A program made the position numbers and the translations under genes. Below, piece by piece: positions 8,105 to 15,835 of a stretch of 23,246 nucleotides of DNA. The stretch is from an uncultured Collinsella sp. (GTDB lineage: Bacteria > Actinomycetota > Coriobacteriia > Coriobacteriales > Coriobacteriaceae): contig USLO01000008.1 in the NCBI GenBank assembly GCA_900555515.1, forward strand, positions 1 through 23,246, given 5' to 3'. Under the pieces are notes generated by a model. That model was not told the DNA's origin, did not search any database, and saw nothing but the letters and a program-made list of their open reading frames with translations. Position 1 is the stretch's first letter; every line of letters starts with the position of its first letter.

Positions 8105-9028
8105 CTACACGCCTACGACGACGAAGACGAACGCGAGGACCGCGATGCCGACGACGGCCCAGGTCTGGTTACCGAGCACCTTGAAGCGCGAACGGGAAAC
8201 GGAGTTCTCGAGCACGCCGCAGACGACGAAATCGACCAGGCACTTGACGAGGAAGACGACGGCGCCCACGAGAGCGGTGACGCCGATGGTCGCGGGCTCT
8301 CCCCAGGGGATGAAGATGGAGGTGAACCAAGCGACGACCACGACCTGCTTCATGCCCATGGCGAGCTTCATCATGGCCAGGGACGGGCCGGAGAGCTCGG
8401 CGAGCGGGCCCTCCTGGAGCTCCTGCTCGGCTTCGGCCTGATCGAACGGAAGCTTGCCGAGCTCCATGTAACAGGCGGCCGCGAAGGCGACGCCGGCGAG
8501 GATAACGGCGACGACGCTCGAGACGTTGCCCGTAACGATGTGCTGACCCATGGTCGCAATGTCCGTGGAGCCGCACACGATGGCGACGGTGAACAGCGCG
8601 ATGAGCATGGACGGCTCGATGAGCACGCTCATGAGGAGCTCGCGGATACCGCCGAAGCCCGCGTAGGCGTTGGAGGAATCCACGCCGGACAGCGCGAAGA
8701 AGAAGCGGGACAGCGCGAGCGCGTACATGATGGTGATGGCGTCACCAAAGACGGGCATGGGGCTCTGGAGCGTGAACATGGGCAGGCCCATGGCGAGCAT
8801 AAACGACACCGCGAGGAACAGCGGCGGCATGATGCGCAGCACGAAGCTCGAGTCGGAACTCACGGACTCGGGACGCGCCATGAGCTTCGCGAGGTCCCGG
8901 TAATCCTGAAGGATGGACGGACCGCGGCGATTGTGCATCTTCGCGCGAATCACACGGGCGAGGCCGGAGAAGAAGGGCGCGACCAGCATGACCACGAGGC
9001 CCTGCGCCATCGCAAGAACGATGTTCAT
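8105..9028 (-). CDS. hyfC: Membrane subunit HyfC/HycD (NuoH-like)
   Basis: A 307-residue membrane protein of the NuoH/HycD family, which anchors the soluble hydrogenase module to the membrane arm. It has about eight helices. Family features are RAKMHNRRGPSILQDYRDLAKL (residues 28-49), GSTDIATMG, and the acidic loop FDQAEAEQELQEGPLAE (195-211), which is typical of HycD/HyfC. The reading frame is open for another 117 codons upstream, but that extension is an Arg/His-rich antisense-type translation lying inside hyfB. The ATG at 9028 gives the family N-terminus (NIVLAMAQGLVVMLVAPFFSGL) and follows a GGGGAGAGGAT ribosome site, 17 bases after hyfB. Confidence 0.95.
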   Translation of the reverse strand: MNIVLAMAQGLVVMLVAPFFSGLARVIRAKMHNRRGPSILQDYRDLAKLMARPESVSSDSSFVLRIMPPLFLAVSFMLAMGLPMFTLQSPMPVFGDAITIMYALALSRFFFALSGVDSSNAYAGFGGIRELLMSVLIEPSMLIALFTVAIVCGSTDIATMGQHIVTGNVSSVVAVILAGVAFAAACYMELGKLPFDQAEAEQELQEGPLAELSGPSLAMMKLAMGMKQVVVVAWFTSIFIPWGEPATIGVTALVGAVVFLVKCLVDFVVCGVLENSVSRSRFKVLGNQTWAVVGIAVLAFVFVVVGV

Positions 9029-9045
9029 AATATCCTCTCCCCTCT

Positions 9046-11064
9046 CTAGACCATGACCACGGCGAGCACGAGGAAGACCACGAGCGCCGCGACGATGTAG
9101 CAGATGTATACGGAGTAGTTGCCGCCCTCGATCTTGGAGGCGAGGCCGGCCAGCTTGTCGGCACCCTCGCTCGGTGCATCGACCAGGAAACGGTCGGGCA
9201 GGGGCTCGACGCCCTGGGCGACACCGGTGAGCTTCTGGAACACGTGCGCGATGGACCAGCAGATCTTGGTGCATACCTCGCGCAGGGTGTAGAGCGGGCC
9301 CATGAAGAGTTCGACGTCGGACGCGAAGCTCGTGGCGACGACGGGCATGTGCTCGTTGGGCTCGTAGCCGCACGCCCAAGGGTCGGTCTTCTTAGCGGGG
9401 GCCTTGGCGCCGAGGCAGGACCTCAACGCGAACGCGAGGCCGGTGAGGACCACGAGCGCGATGGCGATCGCGGGGGTGGAGGTGGCGGCACCGGAAATCT
9501 CGTTCACGAGAGACACGCCCGAGGTGGCTGTGACGGCGGAGCCGGCAAGCACGCTCTGGGCGACGTCGCCCAGAACCGGGGCGATGACCGGGGAGCCGAT
9601 TCCCAGTACCACGCAGATGGCCGCGAGGAGCATCTGCGAGAACAACATCGGAGCCGGGGACTCCTTGGCGTTCGCGGCCTCCTGGGAACGAGGGCTGCTC
9701 GCGAACGAGACGCCGTAGGCCTTCACGAAGCACGTGACGGCCAGGGCACCGGTGATGGCGAGGGCGGCCGCGGAGGCGACGGCGAACACCATGACGACCG
9801 GGTCGGAGAGCGTCGAGATGTTGAACAGGGACTGGTAGGTGAACCACTCGGAAACGAAGCCGTTGAGCGGCGGGATGGCCGAGATGGCAAGGGCACCGAT
9901 GAGGAAGCAGACGGCCGTGACCGGCATGCGGCGGAACAGACCGCCCATCTTCTCCATGTTGCGCGTACCCGTGGCATAGAGCAGGGAGCCCGCGCCGAGG
10001 AACAGCTCGCCCTTGAACATGGCGTGGTTGAGCGTGTGGTAGAGGGCGGCCATGAGCGCGATCGTCGCGATGACGTCGTTGCCCAGGGCGTGCGCCGTCA
10101 TGGACACGCCGACACCGAGCAAGATGATGCCGATGTTCTCGACGGAGTGATAGGCAAGCAGGCGCTTGATGTCGTGCTCGTGGAGGGCGTAGACGACACC
10201 CAGGACCGACGAGATGGATCCGAAGACCAGGACCATGAGGCCCCACCAGAGCTGGACGCCCGAACCCGCGAGCAGGTCGAGACCGACCTTGAGGATTCCC
10301 AGGATGCCGATCTTGATCATGCCGCCGGACATGAGGGCGGACACGTTGGACGGTGCCTCGGGGTGCGCCTGGGGCAGCCAGGAGTGCAGCGGAATGATAC
10401 CGGCCTTCGCGCCAAATCCGAAGAACGCGAGGACGAAGCACGCGGAGGAGACGGCGGGTCCAAAGTCATGCGTACGGAAATCACTGAAGCTGAAGGAACC
10501 GCCCACGCCGTTGGTCATGAGCAGGAAGCTCGCCATGATGAGAACGAAGCCCACGTGCGCGATGACGAAGTAGAGCCAACCGCCCCTAATGGAGTTCTTG
10601 TTCTCCTCGATAACGACAAGGAAGTAGCTCGTAAGGGACATGAGCTCAAAGGCGACCAGGAACCAGAACACGTTGTCGGCGGTGATGACGAGCATCATCG
10701 AGGCGACGAAGGTGTTCATAAAGAAGCCGGCGCGCCCGACCTTGCCCGGGTACTCGTCGAAGTAGGACAGACCGTAGATGAAGCCCGCAAAGGCGAGAAT
10801 CGAGATGAGGACCACGATCAGGCCCGCAAGGCCGTTGAGCAAGAGCTCGAGACGGGCGAACGGGAAGAAGAAGACCGTGTTGAGGGACGAAACGTCGCCA
10901 AGCACGGCCTCGAGGCCCGCGATGAACGACAGCACGGCCGCGACGGCGCCGATCAGGCAGCCGGCGGTCTTGGCGGCGTTGTCGGCCTTAATCAGCAGAA
11001 CCGAGGCGAGCGCACCGATGCACGAGACGGCAAGCGATGCGATAAACAGCGTCATGCTATCCAT
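9046..11064 (-). CDS. hyfB: Membrane subunit HyfB/HycC (NuoL-like)
   Basis: A 672-residue polytopic protein, the same length as I recall for E. coli HyfB. It is the largest antiporter-like subunit of the membrane arm. Motifs are VFWFLVAFELMSLTSYFLVV (Glu140), FFGFGAKAGIIPLHSWLPQAHPEAPSNVSALMSGG (Lys220, His227, His233) and a central HDIKRLLAYHSVENIGII. The C-terminal segment after about residue 560 contains the soluble DPWACGYEPN loop seen in this family. The start overlaps the last eight bases of hyfA. A GGGAG site eight bases upstream supports the first ATG over Met4, and the N-terminus MDSMTLF resembles E. coli. Confidence 0.96.
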   Translation of the reverse strand: MDSMTLFIASLAVSCIGALASVLLIKADNAAKTAGCLIGAVAAVLSFIAGLEAVLGDVSSLNTVFFFPFARLELLLNGLAGLIVVLISILAFAGFIYGLSYFDEYPGKVGRAGFFMNTFVASMMLVITADNVFWFLVAFELMSLTSYFLVVIEENKNSIRGGWLYFVIAHVGFVLIMASFLLMTNGVGGSFSFSDFRTHDFGPAVSSACFVLAFFGFGAKAGIIPLHSWLPQAHPEAPSNVSALMSGGMIKIGILGILKVGLDLLAGSGVQLWWGLMVLVFGSISSVLGVVYALHEHDIKRLLAYHSVENIGIILLGVGVSMTAHALGNDVIATIALMAALYHTLNHAMFKGELFLGAGSLLYATGTRNMEKMGGLFRRMPVTAVCFLIGALAISAIPPLNGFVSEWFTYQSLFNISTLSDPVVMVFAVASAAALAITGALAVTCFVKAYGVSFASSPRSQEAANAKESPAPMLFSQMLLAAICVVLGIGSPVIAPVLGDVAQSVLAGSAVTATSGVSLVNEISGAATSTPAIAIALVVLTGLAFALRSCLGAKAPAKKTDPWACGYEPNEHMPVVATSFASDVELFMGPLYTLREVCTKICWSIAHVFQKLTGVAQGVEPLPDRFLVDAPSEGADKLAGLASKIEGGNYSVYICYIVAALVVFLVLAVVMV

Positions 11065-11674
11065 TGTTTACGCTCCCTTCTGCTTTCTCGGACAGGCCCT
11101 GGGCCACAGCGATAACGTCAACGGCCGGACCGTTTTCGATCGAGCGCAGGCGCTTGGCCTCGTCGAGCTCGCGATCGGCCGCGCCGCCCATGACGGTCAG
11201 CGCCTTGGTGGGGCACGCCGCCACACAATGCGGACCGTCCGGATCGAAGGCGCACAGGTCGCACTTGACAGCGCAGGTGTACTGGCCAGGAGCCCACGTA
11301 AGCAGGCTGCTCAGGGACTTAGGATACGAAGGCGTCGGGTCGCACATGCCAGCGACACCGGCGATAGACGTGCCATCGGGATGGATGGCTCCGAAGGGGC
11401 ACGCGATGGCGCACAACCTGCACCCGATGCACTCCTGCTCCTTGACGTGGATGCGGTCGCCATCGTGCTCGATGGCATTCACCGGGCAAACCTCGGCGCA
11501 GGGGGCACCCTCGCAATGGTGGCAGGCAAGGGCGGCCGAAATACCGCCGGTCTTCACGAGCGCCAGGCGCGGCGTATCCTGAAGACCCTGCATCCGGTGG
11601 GCGTCGGCACAGGCGGACTGGCATGTTCCGCAGCCGATGCACCTCTCCGGGTTGATGTCGATGAAGCGGTTCAT
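11057..11674 (-). CDS. hyfA: Four-cluster ferredoxin-like electron carrier HyfA
   Basis: A 205-residue protein, the same length as E. coli HyfA. It has four [4Fe-4S] sites: CIGCGTCQSAC (12-22), CHHCEGAPCAEVCP (51-64), CIGCRLCAIACP (82-93), and the split site CDLC (138-141) with CVAACP (150-155). The stretch PRLALVKTGGISAALACHHCE is characteristic of HyfA rather than HycB. It should carry electrons between the formate dehydrogenase and the hydrogenase. A GTG two codons upstream keeps the frame open, but the ATG at 11674 has an AGGAAG site at better spacing and matches the MNRF family start. It follows fdhF after 78 bases that contain a strong hairpin. Confidence 0.94.
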   Translation of the reverse strand: MNRFIDINPERCIGCGTCQSACADAHRMQGLQDTPRLALVKTGGISAALACHHCEGAPCAEVCPVNAIEHDGDRIHVKEQECIGCRLCAIACPFGAIHPDGTSIAGVAGMCDPTPSYPKSLSSLLTWAPGQYTCAVKCDLCAFDPDGPHCVAACPTKALTVMGGAADRELDEAKRLRSIENGPAVDVIAVAQGLSEKAEGSVNNG

Positions 11675-11696
11675 CCCCACTTCCTTTCAAAATAAC

Positions 11697-11731
11697 GGGC
11701 CGGGCTCCCGAACGTACGGGACGCCCGGCCC
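11697..11731 (-). terminator. Strong GC hairpin between fdhF and hyfA
   Basis: A nine-pair stem (11697-11705 with 11723-11731, GGGCCGGGC/GCCCGGCCC) encloses a second perfect stem (TCCCG/CGGGA) with a six-base loop. On the transcribed strand it is followed by GTTATTTTG, a weak U-rich stretch. I read it as a leaky terminator or an RNA processing and stability element that lets fdhF be made in excess of the hyf genes. No promoter is obvious between it and hyfA, so read-through is probably required. Confidence 0.6.
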
Positions 11732-11752
11732 AAAAAGCCAACGAGAACGGGA

Positions 11753-13975
11753 CTACACGATTTGGTTCACGTGCGTCTCGTCGTCGAACTTGGCGGCGCC
11801 AGGCTCAACGTCCTGGGGAGCAGCGGCGTCCACCAGAGCCTGCTTGAGCTCGGTGTACTGACGCTCTACCTCGCCCTCTGCCCAAACCTGGTCGGCAATG
11901 GCGTCGACCTGGCAGGCGGAGAACTTGTCCTCGGGCGTATGCGAGACCGGGTCGACCTTGTGAATGGTCAGCTCGTTGCACTTGCCGATCCACCACTGGT
12001 AGGTCATGTAGACCGTGCCCTTATTGATGCGATCGCTCACGTCGGCGCGGCTGTATACCTGGCCGCGGCGGCTATGAATCGAGACGATATCGCCGTTCTT
12101 GATGCCGCGCGCCTGGGCGTCCGCGGGATTCATGCGGACAAAGCCGGGCTCGTCGGCGAGCAGCGCCAGCGTCTTGCAGTTGCCGGTCATCGAGCGGCAG
12201 CTGTAGTGACCGACCTCGCGGACGGTGCACAGAATGAGCGGGTACTCATCGTCGGGAAGCTCGGAGGGCGCCTCCCAGTCGTGCGCCATCAGGTTGGCGC
12301 GGCCGTCCTTGGTGGTGAACTTGCCACCAGCGAACATGTCGGGCGTACCGTGGTCGTTCACATCGGTGCTCTTGACCGGCCACTGGGCGTAACCGCCCTC
12401 GGGAGCCATCTTCTCGTAGGTCGCGCCCACAAAGTTGGGGCACAGGCTAATGCACTCGTTCCAGATCTGCTCGGTGTTGTCGTAGTGCATGGGATAGCCC
12501 ATACGCGTGGACAGGTCCGCGAAGATCTCCCAGTCGTGGCGGCACTCGCCCTTGGGCGGAACAGCCGCGTCAAAGTGCTGGAAGCTACGGTCGGATGCGG
12601 TAAAGACACCCTCGTGCTCGCCCCAAGAGGTAGCGGGCAGGATGACGTCGGCGAGCATGGTCGTCTGCGTCATAAAGATGTCCTGGCAAATGAACAGATC
12701 CAGCTCGGAGAGCGTCTTGCGCATACCGGCCGAATCGGGCTCGGTCTGCACCGGGTCCTCGCCGTAGTTGTAGAAGCAGTGCACCTTGCCCTCGTCGACC
12801 AGGTGGCCCAGGTCGGTGAGCTTGTAGCCCTCCTCGAGCGGGAGCTTTTCCTCGGGCACGCCCCAAGCCTTTGCAAACTTGGCGCGCACGGCGGGGTCGG
12901 TGACTTTCTGGTAGCCAGGGTACAGGTTAGGCAGCATGCCCATATCGCAGGAGCCCTGGACGTTGTTCTGACCACGCACGGGCGCGAGGCCGGAATTGGG
13001 TTTGCCGATCTGGCCGGCAACGCAGGCGATGGAGGCGATGGTGTGCACCGTCTTCAGGTTCTGCTTCTGCTGGCATACGCCCATGCCCCAGCCAATGATG
13101 GCGGAGGGCTTCGCCGTGGCGTACATCTCGGCAGCTTGGTGGATCAACGCGGGCTCGACACCCGTGATGTCCTGTACGGATTCGGGAGTGTAGTTCTTGA
13201 TGGTCTCCCACCACTCGTCAAAGCCGTTCGTGTGCTCGGCGACGAATTCCTTGTCGTAGAGGCCATCGTTGACCAAGCAGTTGGCAAAGGCGTTGAGGAA
13301 CGCAACATTGCAACCGTTCTTGATCGGAAGGTAGAGATCGGCGATACGCGCGGTTTCGATATGGCGCGGGTCGGCGACGATGATCTTGCAACCCTTTTCT
13401 TTGGCTCGCACGATACGCCTTGCGACGATGGGGTGCGAATCGGCAGGGTTATAGCCGAAGAGGAAAATGCAGCCCGCATCCTCCATACCGGGGATGGAGC
13501 ATGACATGCAACCTGAACCAACCGTGTCCATCAGACCGAGGACAGTAGGGCCGTGTCAAGTACGGGCGCAGTTGTCTACGCTGTGGGTGCCGATGCACGC
13601 ACGCGTAAACTTCTGCATGACGTAGTTCGCCTCATTGCCGCCGCCTCGCGAAGAGCCGGTGGTCATGACAGCGTTAGGACCATATTCGTCAATTATGGCC
13701 TGCATCTTAGATGCGGTGAAATCCAGTGCCTCGTCCCAGCTTACGCGCTCAAGATCCGCGCCCTTAGTGCGGCGGATCATCGGGTGCAGTACGCGAGGAG
13801 TCAAGATCTTGGTGTCGTTGATGAAGTCGTAGCCGCTCATGCCCTTAAGGCACAGCTCGCTCTGGTTGGTGATGCCGTTGAGCGGTTCGGTACCCACGAC
13901 CTGGCCGTTTTGGACCAGGAGGTTAAACTGGCAACCGGCGCCGCAGTACGGGCAGATCACTTTATGCTTCTCCAT
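11753..13975 (-). CDS. fdhF: Formate dehydrogenase H, selenocysteine-containing (UGA at codon 140)
   Basis: A single selenoprotein gene, read through an in-frame UGA at 13556-13558. Translation gives 740 residues with Sec140, the same position as in E. coli FdhF. It oxidises formate to CO2 at a molybdenum bis-MGD centre. The N-terminal [4Fe-4S] ligands are Cys8, 11, 15 and 42, with Lys44 next to the cluster. Sec140 is followed by His141 (HGPTVLG). PVRGQNNVQG carries the Arg equivalent to E. coli Arg333. DIFMTQT, SWGEHEGVFTASDRSFQ and TVREVGHYSCRSMTGNC are further family matches through the C-terminal dinucleotide-binding domain. There is no signal peptide, so it is cytoplasmic. The chosen ATG has GGAGGG seven bases upstream; an open frame continues 17 codons further but lacks a site. 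It sits between hydN and hyfA, the arrangement expected for a formate hydrogenlyase. Confidence 0.97.
13525..13558 (-). promoter_or_regulatory. Sec codon and SECIS element of fdhF
   Basis: The UGA is at 13556-13558. Eleven bases later a stem TGTCC/GGACA (13540-13544 with 13525-13529) encloses a ten-base loop containing GGTCTG. The GGUC begins 18 bases after the UGA, as in the E. coli fdhF SECIS, where the apical GGU is the SelB contact. The first bases after UGA (CACGGCCC) also match E. coli, though that is partly protein constraint. Confidence 0.85.
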
Positions 13976-14050
13976 GACACCCTCCTTCCTTTCTCTGCTA
14001 CCGAATACTCGGTACTTATTTGACAATCATTGGGCTTGTCGCCCCAACGC

Positions 14051-14569
14051 TTACGCCTCGTTTTCGATGGTGGCGCGGGCACGCTCGGCAGTCAGTTCTG
14101 CCAGGCGATCCTCGTCTACCAGGGTGAGGCCCTTGGTCGGGCACGCCTCGGCACACGCCGGGCCGCCGGGACGGTCCACGCACAGGTCGCACTTGAGCAC
14201 GAAGCTCTTAGTCTGCGAACCCACGCGCACGTCGCCCATCAAGACGGGGACCTGCGTAGTCGCCACACTCACGGCGCCAAAGGGGCAGGCCATGACGCAG
14301 CTCTTGCAGCCGATGCAGTTGTCCTCGTTGACGCCGATGCGATGGTTCTTTGGATCAAAGAACAAGGCTCCCGTAGGACAGGCCTTCGCGCACGGAGCGT
14401 CCTCGCAGTGGTGACATGCCACCGGCGCGGAGATCTCGTAGGTGCGCGTTACGCGCAAGCGAGGTGCGGCGATGTTGCCGGGAATATCGTGTGCCTCGAT
14501 GCACGCCGCCATACAGGTTTGGCACCCAATGCAGCGTGAAGAATCGGCTACGACTCGTTTATTGCCCAT
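14051..14569 (-). CDS. hydN: Four-cluster ferredoxin-like electron carrier, HydN family
   Basis: A 172-residue protein (E. coli HydN is 175) with four [4Fe-4S] motifs: CIGCQTCMAAC (13-23), CHHCEDAPCAKACP (52-65), CIGCKSCVMACP (85-96), and CDLC (127-130) with CAEACP (139-144). In E. coli hydN is paired with a fdhF-type or hyp gene and is needed for full formate dehydrogenase H activity. Here it directly precedes fdhF with a 75-base gap. The frame is open 42 codons further upstream, but the ATG at 14569 gives the family start (GNKRVVADSSRCIGC) and has a GGAGGG site. It is the first gene of the formate hydrogenlyase cluster. Confidence 0.92.
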   Translation of the reverse strand: MGNKRVVADSSRCIGCQTCMAACIEAHDIPGNIAAPRLRVTRTYEISAPVACHHCEDAPCAKACPTGALFFDPKNHRIGVNEDNCIGCKSCVMACPFGAVSVATTQVPVLMGDVRVGSQTKSFVLKCDLCVDRPGGPACAEACPTKGLTLVDEDRLAELTAERARATIENEA

Positions 14570-14610
14570 GTTGTTCACTCCCTCCTGAATCCCATGCCGG
14601 AGAGACCCTG

Positions 14611-14647
14611 TCGATGTTGCCCCGGACCGCCCGTGGTCCGGCATCGA
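14611..14647 (-). promoter_or_regulatory. Structured 5' leader of hydN
   Basis: On the hydN strand an outer stem TCGATG/CATCGA (14642-14647 with 14611-14616) and an inner stem CCGGACC/GGTCCGG (14635-14641 with 14622-14628) enclose a six-base loop, with a five-base bulge on one side. The structure ends 41 bases before the hydN start, and the GGAGGG site lies between. It could be a cis-regulatory RNA or simply a stabilising hairpin. I cannot identify the class from sequence alone. Confidence 0.5.
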
Positions 14648-14746
14648 CGCATCGAGCGCATGCGGCGAAACAGGCACTCGGTAGAATTTCTCCAACGATA
14701 TACAGGTTGAATATACGCAGTTGCAGGGGGAAAACTTGAGCGTAGG

Positions 14747-14772
14747 CCCTGCAATACGGGTGTATTGCAGGG
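14747..14772. promoter_or_regulatory. Perfect 11-bp inverted repeat upstream of hydN, candidate operator
   Basis: CCCTGCAATAC (14747-14757) and its exact reverse complement (14762-14772) are separated by GGGT. There is no T-run on either side, so a terminator is unlikely. A third copy of the half-site, TTGCAGGG, lies at 14721-14728, in the same orientation as the right arm and 44 bases from it. Relative to the weak -10 at 14710-14715 the palindrome would be centred near -55, a usual place for an activator. The binding protein is unknown. Confidence 0.5.
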
Positions 14773-14930
14773 ATTTGGGCAGGTTGGAATTATTCTCGTT
14801 AGGATATAAAGGCGAGTGTATTACACGCGTACGTTCGAGAGAGATTTCACGCTCGCTTCTGAAGGATGTAGTACATTCGTAATGTTGTTCATATTCAATT
14901 ACTCTAGTGCAATAAAGTAGTGGTTATAAA

Positions 14931-14950
14931 ATCGGCTATTATTAGCCGAT
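14931..14950. promoter_or_regulatory. Perfect 8-bp palindrome before the antitoxin gene, candidate autoregulatory operator
   Basis: ATCGGCTA (14931-14938) and TAGCCGAT (14943-14950) flank TTAT. It follows directly on TATAAA (14925-14930), a possible -10 box, and lies 47 bases before the antitoxin start. Ribbon-helix-helix antitoxins usually repress their own promoter by binding such a palindrome. The -35 region is not convincing. Confidence 0.45.
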
Positions 14951-14997
14951 GCTGTATTTGACTATCCATATTGCACGTTCATTAAGGGAGGCCAGTG

Positions 14998-15321
14998 ATG
15001 TCATCGACTCAAAAAAGAGCCATCCTGCAGGTGCGCATTCGCGAGGAAGACAAGCAGCATGCCGAGCGTCTCTACGACGCCATGGGCACATCGCTCGCCG
15101 AGGCCGTCCGTCTTTTTGTCGCGCAGAGCATTTTGATGCGCAAGCTCCCCTTTCAGCCGGTCGCCGTGCGCTCAAAGGACGGCACCGCCGCCTATGGATC
15201 GCTCAAAGCATATGGTGACCCCAATCGCCGCGCCGAGGAGCGCAATGCCTGGATTGAGTACCTTGCTACAGAAAGCGACGATTCGATTTTGGGTCCCGAG
15301 GAAGTAGATATCCATGAGTAG
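14998..15321 (+). CDS. RelB/DinJ-family antitoxin
   Basis: A 107-residue protein whose N-terminal half reads like a RelB/DinJ ribbon-helix-helix domain: ILQVRIREEDKQHAERLYDAMGTSLAEAVRLFVAQSI, ending in the LPF motif at residues 50-52. The C-terminal half is charged and acidic at the end (DDSILGPEEVDIHE), as in antitoxin tails that wrap a toxin. The ATG at 14998 is chosen because GGGAGG at 14986-14991 is well spaced from it; a GTG one codon earlier is too close. Its last eight bases overlap the following PIN gene, the usual layout of a toxin-antitoxin pair. RelB antitoxins normally pair with RelE-type toxins, so the PIN partner is a non-standard combination. Confidence 0.82.
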   Translation: MSSTQKRAILQVRIREEDKQHAERLYDAMGTSLAEAVRLFVAQSILMRKLPFQPVAVRSKDGTAAYGSLKAYGDPNRRAEERNAWIEYLATESDDSILGPEEVDIHE

Positions 15322-15790
15322 CACCATCATCGACGAGACCGTCATCCTACGCTACCTGCTTGACGACGACGAAGTTCTGTCACCGCGCGCCGCCAAGGTC
15401 ATCGCCACGCGCACCGCTCGCGTCTACCCCGAGATCATCACGCGCGTCGTGGTCACGCTGCGCGACGTCTATAAGGTTCCCCGCGTTGAGATTGCTACGG
15501 CCATGAGAAGGCTGCTCGATGACGTCATGGTCGACGAGCCCACCGTTGTCGCCCTTGCCATCAAACTCTTTGGCAAGACCCATATGGACTTTACCGACTG
15601 TCTGCTTGCCGCCCGTACCGCCATCTACAACGATGATGTCGTGAGCTTTGGCAAGCCCATCATCCAAGGCATGATCGATTACCGCCGCCAGCGCCAAACC
15701 GCCGCCGACGCTCGCGACCGCGCCGCCGAAGCCCGCGGCCACAGTACCGACGCCGCCATCGACAAACTCCGCCACCGCCCCCGCAGCTAA
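15314..15790 (+). CDS. PIN-domain protein, VapC-like putative toxin with altered active site
   Basis: A 158-residue protein with the fold pattern of a VapC/PIN RNase: IIDETVILRYLLDDDEVLSPRAAKVI, then VVVTLRDVYKVPRVEI, then MDFTDCLLAARTAIY and VVSFGKPI. Of the usual acidic residues, Asp7 and Asp95 are present. By alignment from memory, the conserved Glu of the second helix falls on Arg44, and the last Asp of the TFDxD-type motif is Gly113. The first motif is also DET instead of the common DTN. RNase activity may therefore be lost or changed. After residue 125 there is a basic Ala/Arg-rich tail. Start and antitoxin stop overlap (ATGAGTAG), indicating coupled translation. Confidence 0.75.
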   Translation: MSSTIIDETVILRYLLDDDEVLSPRAAKVIATRTARVYPEIITRVVVTLRDVYKVPRVEIATAMRRLLDDVMVDEPTVVALAIKLFGKTHMDFTDCLLAARTAIYNDDVVSFGKPIIQGMIDYRRQRQTAADARDRAAEARGHSTDAAIDKLRHRPRS

Positions 15791-15835
15791 CCGACAGACA
15801 ACGGCATCGCCCGCCCCTCAGCCCCATCCCCTCCT

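Larger units (their letters stand above)
14570..14997. other. Divergent intergenic region between hydN and the relB-type gene
   Basis: No gene is visible in these 428 bases. It should hold the promoters of both the formate hydrogenlyase cluster (minus) and the toxin-antitoxin-like pair (plus). A candidate minus-strand -10 box TATATT lies at 14710-14715, but the matching -35 (CAAGTT at 14733-14738) is poor, so an activator may be needed. The region is visibly richer in A and T than its neighbours, especially 14780-14990. It contains the stem-loop at 14611-14647, the palindrome at 14747-14772 and the palindrome at 14931-14950, listed separately. Confidence 0.6.

Noticed and set aside
4392..11115. 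Long plus-strand open frames opposite hyfB, hyfD and hyfF
   Set aside because: The same antisense shadow effect; the translations are highly charged repeats of Asp, Glu, His and Arg opposite hydrophobic helices.
13976..14026. Upstream extension of fdhF to the codon at 14026
   Set aside because: The 17 extra residues have no family counterpart, while the ATG at 13975 has a strong GGAGGG site and gives the E. coli residue numbering exactly.
13976..14050. FNR-like site and small inverted repeats (TACCGA/TCGGTA at 13999-14014, GACAA/TTGTC at 14022-14040)
   Set aside because: TTGACAATCATTGG does not match TTGAT-N4-ATCAA, and the repeats are short enough to arise by chance between hydN and fdhF.
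14747..14772. Palindrome considered as a transcription terminator
   Set aside because: No T-run follows on either strand and no gene ends nearby on either side; an operator is more likely.
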